From positions 1 to 6,865 of the forward strand of contig CANHJY010000105.1 of the NCBI GenBank assembly GCA_947461185.1: a stretch of 6,865 nucleotides of DNA, written 5' to 3'. A model generated the notes under the pieces. It did not search any database, had not been told where the DNA came from, and saw nothing but the letters and a program-made list of their open reading frames with translations. Origin of the DNA: Flavobacteriales bacterium. GTDB taxonomy: Bacteria > Bacteroidota > Bacteroidia > Flavobacteriales_D > Crocinitomicaceae. Shown piece after piece: positions 4,411 to 6,865 of the stretch (the stretch's first letter is position 1; every line of letters starts with the position of its first letter). Made by a program: the position numbers and the translations under genes.

Positions 4411-6865
4411 ATGACTCTTACAGAACTTTCGATAAAACGTCCTTCATTCATCATTGTAATTTTCACCATTCTAATCGGTGGTGGATTGCTTTGTTATAAT
4501 CAATTGAGTTATGAATTGTTACCGGATTTTTCCCCACCACTTCTAACTGTAACAACTACCTATCCAGGTGCATCACCTGCAACTGTAGAAAGCCAAGTTT
4601 CTAAACCACTAGAGGATGCATTAAGTGGTCTGGAAAATATCAGCGAAGTAACAGCATTCTCTTTGGATAATGCATCCGTAGTTCTTTTGGAATTCAAAGC
4701 TTCTGCAAACATCGACAATGCACTTGAAGATGCTCAGAGAAAAGTAAATAATATTCTGAATAATCTTCCAGAAGGTGCATCGACTCCTATATTGGGTAAA
4801 ATAGAGCCGAATGCTTCACCTGTTTTGCAAGTGAGCGCGCTTGCCAGCAATATGGATGATCGTGATTTCATGGAGTTAATGGATGAACAGATTCTTCCTC
4901 AAATTAAACAAACAAAGGGCGTTGCTGAAGTTCAGGTTATTGGCGGTGAAAAAAGGGCATTTCGTGTCAATGTCGATAAAGAAAAAATGAAGTTGTATGG
5001 ACTTTCATTAGCTGTTATAAACCAATCGATTTCCGCTGCCAATGTAGAGTTTCCAACCGGTAAGGTAAAGAATGAATCTGAACAAATGACTGTCAGATTG
5101 GCGGGGAAATTTCAAACGGTTAAAGATTTAGAGAACTTGATTTTATATTCTCAGGGAACTTCAACGGTGCGTTTGGGGGATGTTGCAGAGATAACAGATG
5201 GTAGTGAGGATCAAATCGCAGTAAGTCGTTTGAATGGACAGAACGGTATAGGTCTTCGTATCAAAAAGCAAAGTGATGCCAATGCCGTTGATATGGCCAA
5301 TGCCACCAAGGATAAGTTTAAGGAATTAGAAGAGAAATATAAGAAGGAAGGAGTGAAATTTACAATTGCAACAGATACCTCTATTCCAACGATTGATTCG
5401 GTCGATGCCGTTTTACATGATTTGGAGTTGGCCGTTTTACTTGTTGCAGCTGTGATGTTACTCTTTTTGCATAGTTTGAGAAATGCTTTTATTGTTTTGA
5501 TTTCGATTCCAGCATCCTTGATTTCAACTTTTATTGCGATGTACCTTTTGGGTTACACATTGAATTTGATGACTTTACTTGCGATGTCTTTGGTTATCGG
5601 AATCCTTGTGGATGACTCCATTGTGGTCTTAGAAAACATCTATCGCCATTTACAGATGGGTAAAGACCGTCGAAAAGCTGCGTTAGACGGAAGAAATGAA
5701 ATTGGATTTACAGCATTAGCTATTACACTTGTTGACGTGGTGGTCTTTTCACCTGTAGTATTTATTGAAGGTACTATTTCTGATATACTCCATCAATTCT
5801 CAATCGTAGTAGTGGTTTCGACTTTAATGTCCTTATTCGTCTGTTTTACCTTGACACCCTGGTTAGCGTCTAGATTTGCGAAAGAGGTTAAATTAAATCC
5901 AAAAAATCCTTTTCAAGTCATATTAATTTGGTTTGAAAGAAGGGTTACCATTTTTACCGAGCAATATGTAAAACTTGTTGGTTGGTCATTGCGCCATAAG
6001 ATTCTTGCAGGTTTGGGAATTATAGCGATTTTCTTTGCGAGTATGGCAACAATGGGACTAGGGATAGTTGGCCAAGAGTTCGTTTCGCAAGGAGATCAAG
6101 GTAAATTCATGATAAAATTAAAATACGACAAGAGCACCACTTTTGAAGAAAACAATGCAACCACTTTGCAAATCGAACAATTACTGCTTGCACAAAAAGA
6201 TGTTATCGATATTGTTTTTGCGAATGTTGGTGGTCCAAGTTCTGGAATGGGTGCCGCTGCTTTTGGTAGTGAAAACAAGTCTGAACTTACGGTTAAAATG
6301 AAACCAGGGAAACAATTTGAATTCCCGACCATTCAATACATGAATGAGGTTCGAAATAAAATAGAAAGTAAGTTTCCTGGTGTGGAGGTTAAAGCCGTAA
6401 ATATTGGACTTGTTGAATCCGAAGAAGCACCGATTGAGATATTTTTATCATCAGAAGATTCAGATTTATTAATCAAAGAGGCGCGACGATTAAAAGCTGC
6501 AATTCTTGAAATGAAAGGAGCTAAAGATCCTACAATTTCTACTGATGATGTAACGCCTGAAATTAGAATTGAATTGGATCGAGAGAAAATGGGACAATTG
6601 GGATTGCCAATTGCAGTCGTTGGGATGCAACTCCAAAATGCCTTAACAGGTAACGATGATGTTAAATTTGACGAATCCGGAAATGAATACGCTATTCGGG
6701 TAATGCTTGATCAATTTGATAGAAAAAATGTAGATGATGTCAAGGAAATGACATTTTCCACTAATGATGGTAAACAAATCAGGCTGAAAGATTTTGCTGC
6801 TATTCAAGTAGAAAATGGAAATGGTTCTTTGGAAAGAAAAAATCGTATTCCTAATACAAACATAA
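4411..6865 (+). CDS. RND efflux transporter permease, AcrB-like (3' end beyond window)
   Basis: The frame is open for 818 codons from ATG 4411 to the right edge; complete family members are about 1,030-1,060 residues, so roughly three quarters is present. The N-terminus TELSIKRPSFIIVIF leads into TM1 (about 11-30). A periplasmic porter loop follows, with ELLPDF, TYPGASPATVE and LEDAQRKVNNILNNLP segments. TM2-TM6 occupy about 338-500; TM4 carries VDDSIVVLEN with the proton-relay pair D401-D402. The motif LTPWLASRF ends the first half. TM7 begins near I531, followed by the second periplasmic loop. The relay Lys and later TM segments would lie outside the window. VDDSIVVLEN indicates the hydrophobe/drug (HAE1) class rather than heavy-metal CusA types. 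Substrate cannot be predicted. The start lies 8 bp after the adaptor stop, consistent with one transcript. The loop at 604-620 differs from AcrB. Confidence 0.95.
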   Translation, partial: MTLTELSIKRPSFIIVIFTILIGGGLLCYNQLSYELLPDFSPPLLTVTTTYPGASPATVESQVSKPLEDALSGLENISEVTAFSLDNASVVLLEFKASANIDNALEDAQRKVNNILNNLPEGASTPILGKIEPNASPVLQVSALASNMDDRDFMELMDEQILPQIKQTKGVAEVQVIGGEKRAFRVNVDKEKMKLYGLSLAVINQSISAANVEFPTGKVKNESEQMTVRLAGKFQTVKDLENLILYSQGTSTVRLGDVAEITDGSEDQIAVSRLNGQNGIGLRIKKQSDANAVDMANATKDKFKELEEKYKKEGVKFTIATDTSIPTIDSVDAVLHDLELAVLLVAAVMLLFLHSLRNAFIVLISIPASLISTFIAMYLLGYTLNLMTLLAMSLVIGILVDDSIVVLENIYRHLQMGKDRRKAALDGRNEIGFTALAITLVDVVVFSPVVFIEGTISDILHQFSIVVVVSTLMSLFVCFTLTPWLASRFAKEVKLNPKNPFQVILIWFERRVTIFTEQYVKLVGWSLRHKILAGLGIIAIFFASMATMGLGIVGQEFVSQGDQGKFMIKLKYDKSTTFEENNATTLQIEQLLLAQKDVIDIVFANVGGPSSGMGAAAFGSENKSELTVKMKPGKQFEFPTIQYMNEVRNKIESKFPGVEVKAVNIGLVESEEAPIEIFLSSEDSDLLIKEARRLKAAILEMKGAKDPTISTDDVTPEIRIELDREKMGQLGLPIAVVGMQLQNALTGNDDVKFDESGNEYAIRVMLDQFDRKNVDDVKEMTFSTNDGKQIRLKDFAAIQVENGNGSLERKNRIPNTNI

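Noticed and set aside
6096..6332. Minus-strand open frame within the RND gene
   Set aside because: It is antisense to the intact RND reading frame; low complexity and chance openness explain it.
4411..6865. Heavy-metal (CusA-type) RND pump
   Set aside because: TM4 reads VDDSIVVLEN with the paired Asp of the drug/hydrophobe class, not the pattern of metal exporters; the adaptor also shows no Met-rich or His-rich metal site.
1..6865. A previously undescribed system, mobile element or CRISPR array
   Set aside because: All coding capacity is explained by well-known families; there are no transposase remnants, terminal repeats, repeat-spacer arrays or orphan genes.

Overview
This is an AT-rich window that reads like an ordinary chromosomal segment of a Bacteroidota bacterium. 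The evidence is the protein styles (DapD, TolC and RND variants typical of that phylum), the lack of Shine-Dalgarno sequences ahead of the starts (A-rich leaders instead), and copies of the phylum's -7 promoter element TAnnTTTG next to gene boundaries. A sphingobacterial or flavobacterial origin is a guess; no marker here settles the genus.

Layout. Left part: a minus-strand ruvX/yqgF gene (23-442) is divergent from a plus-strand dapD gene (507-1316) across a 64-bp gap with promoter-like elements facing both ways. These are housekeeping functions: a RuvX-like nuclease fold protein, and the succinyltransferase of lysine/diaminopimelate synthesis. Right part: after a 60-bp gap with a striking repeat/palindrome cluster comes a compact plus-strand cluster. 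It encodes a TetR/AcrR-type regulator (1377-2024), a TolC-like outer-membrane factor (2028-3332), a periplasmic adaptor (3353-4402) and an RND inner-membrane pump (4411 to the right edge, incomplete). The gaps are 3, 20 and 8 bp, so the four genes are very probably one transcript.

How the genes work together. The last three products are the three parts of a tripartite proton-driven efflux pump: inner-membrane RND transporter, periplasmic adaptor and outer-membrane channel. The first gene is the likely local repressor. The repeats overlapping the start of the regulator gene are the best candidate for its own operator, which would put the whole pump under autoregulated control.

I see no mobile element, CRISPR array, RNA gene or new defence-like system. 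The points most worth a second look are the 13-bp-periodic repeats, the regulator gene's lack of any ATG start, and a pump loop that appears to lack the aromatic residues of the AcrB switch loop. No stretch longer than 300 bases lacks a gene.
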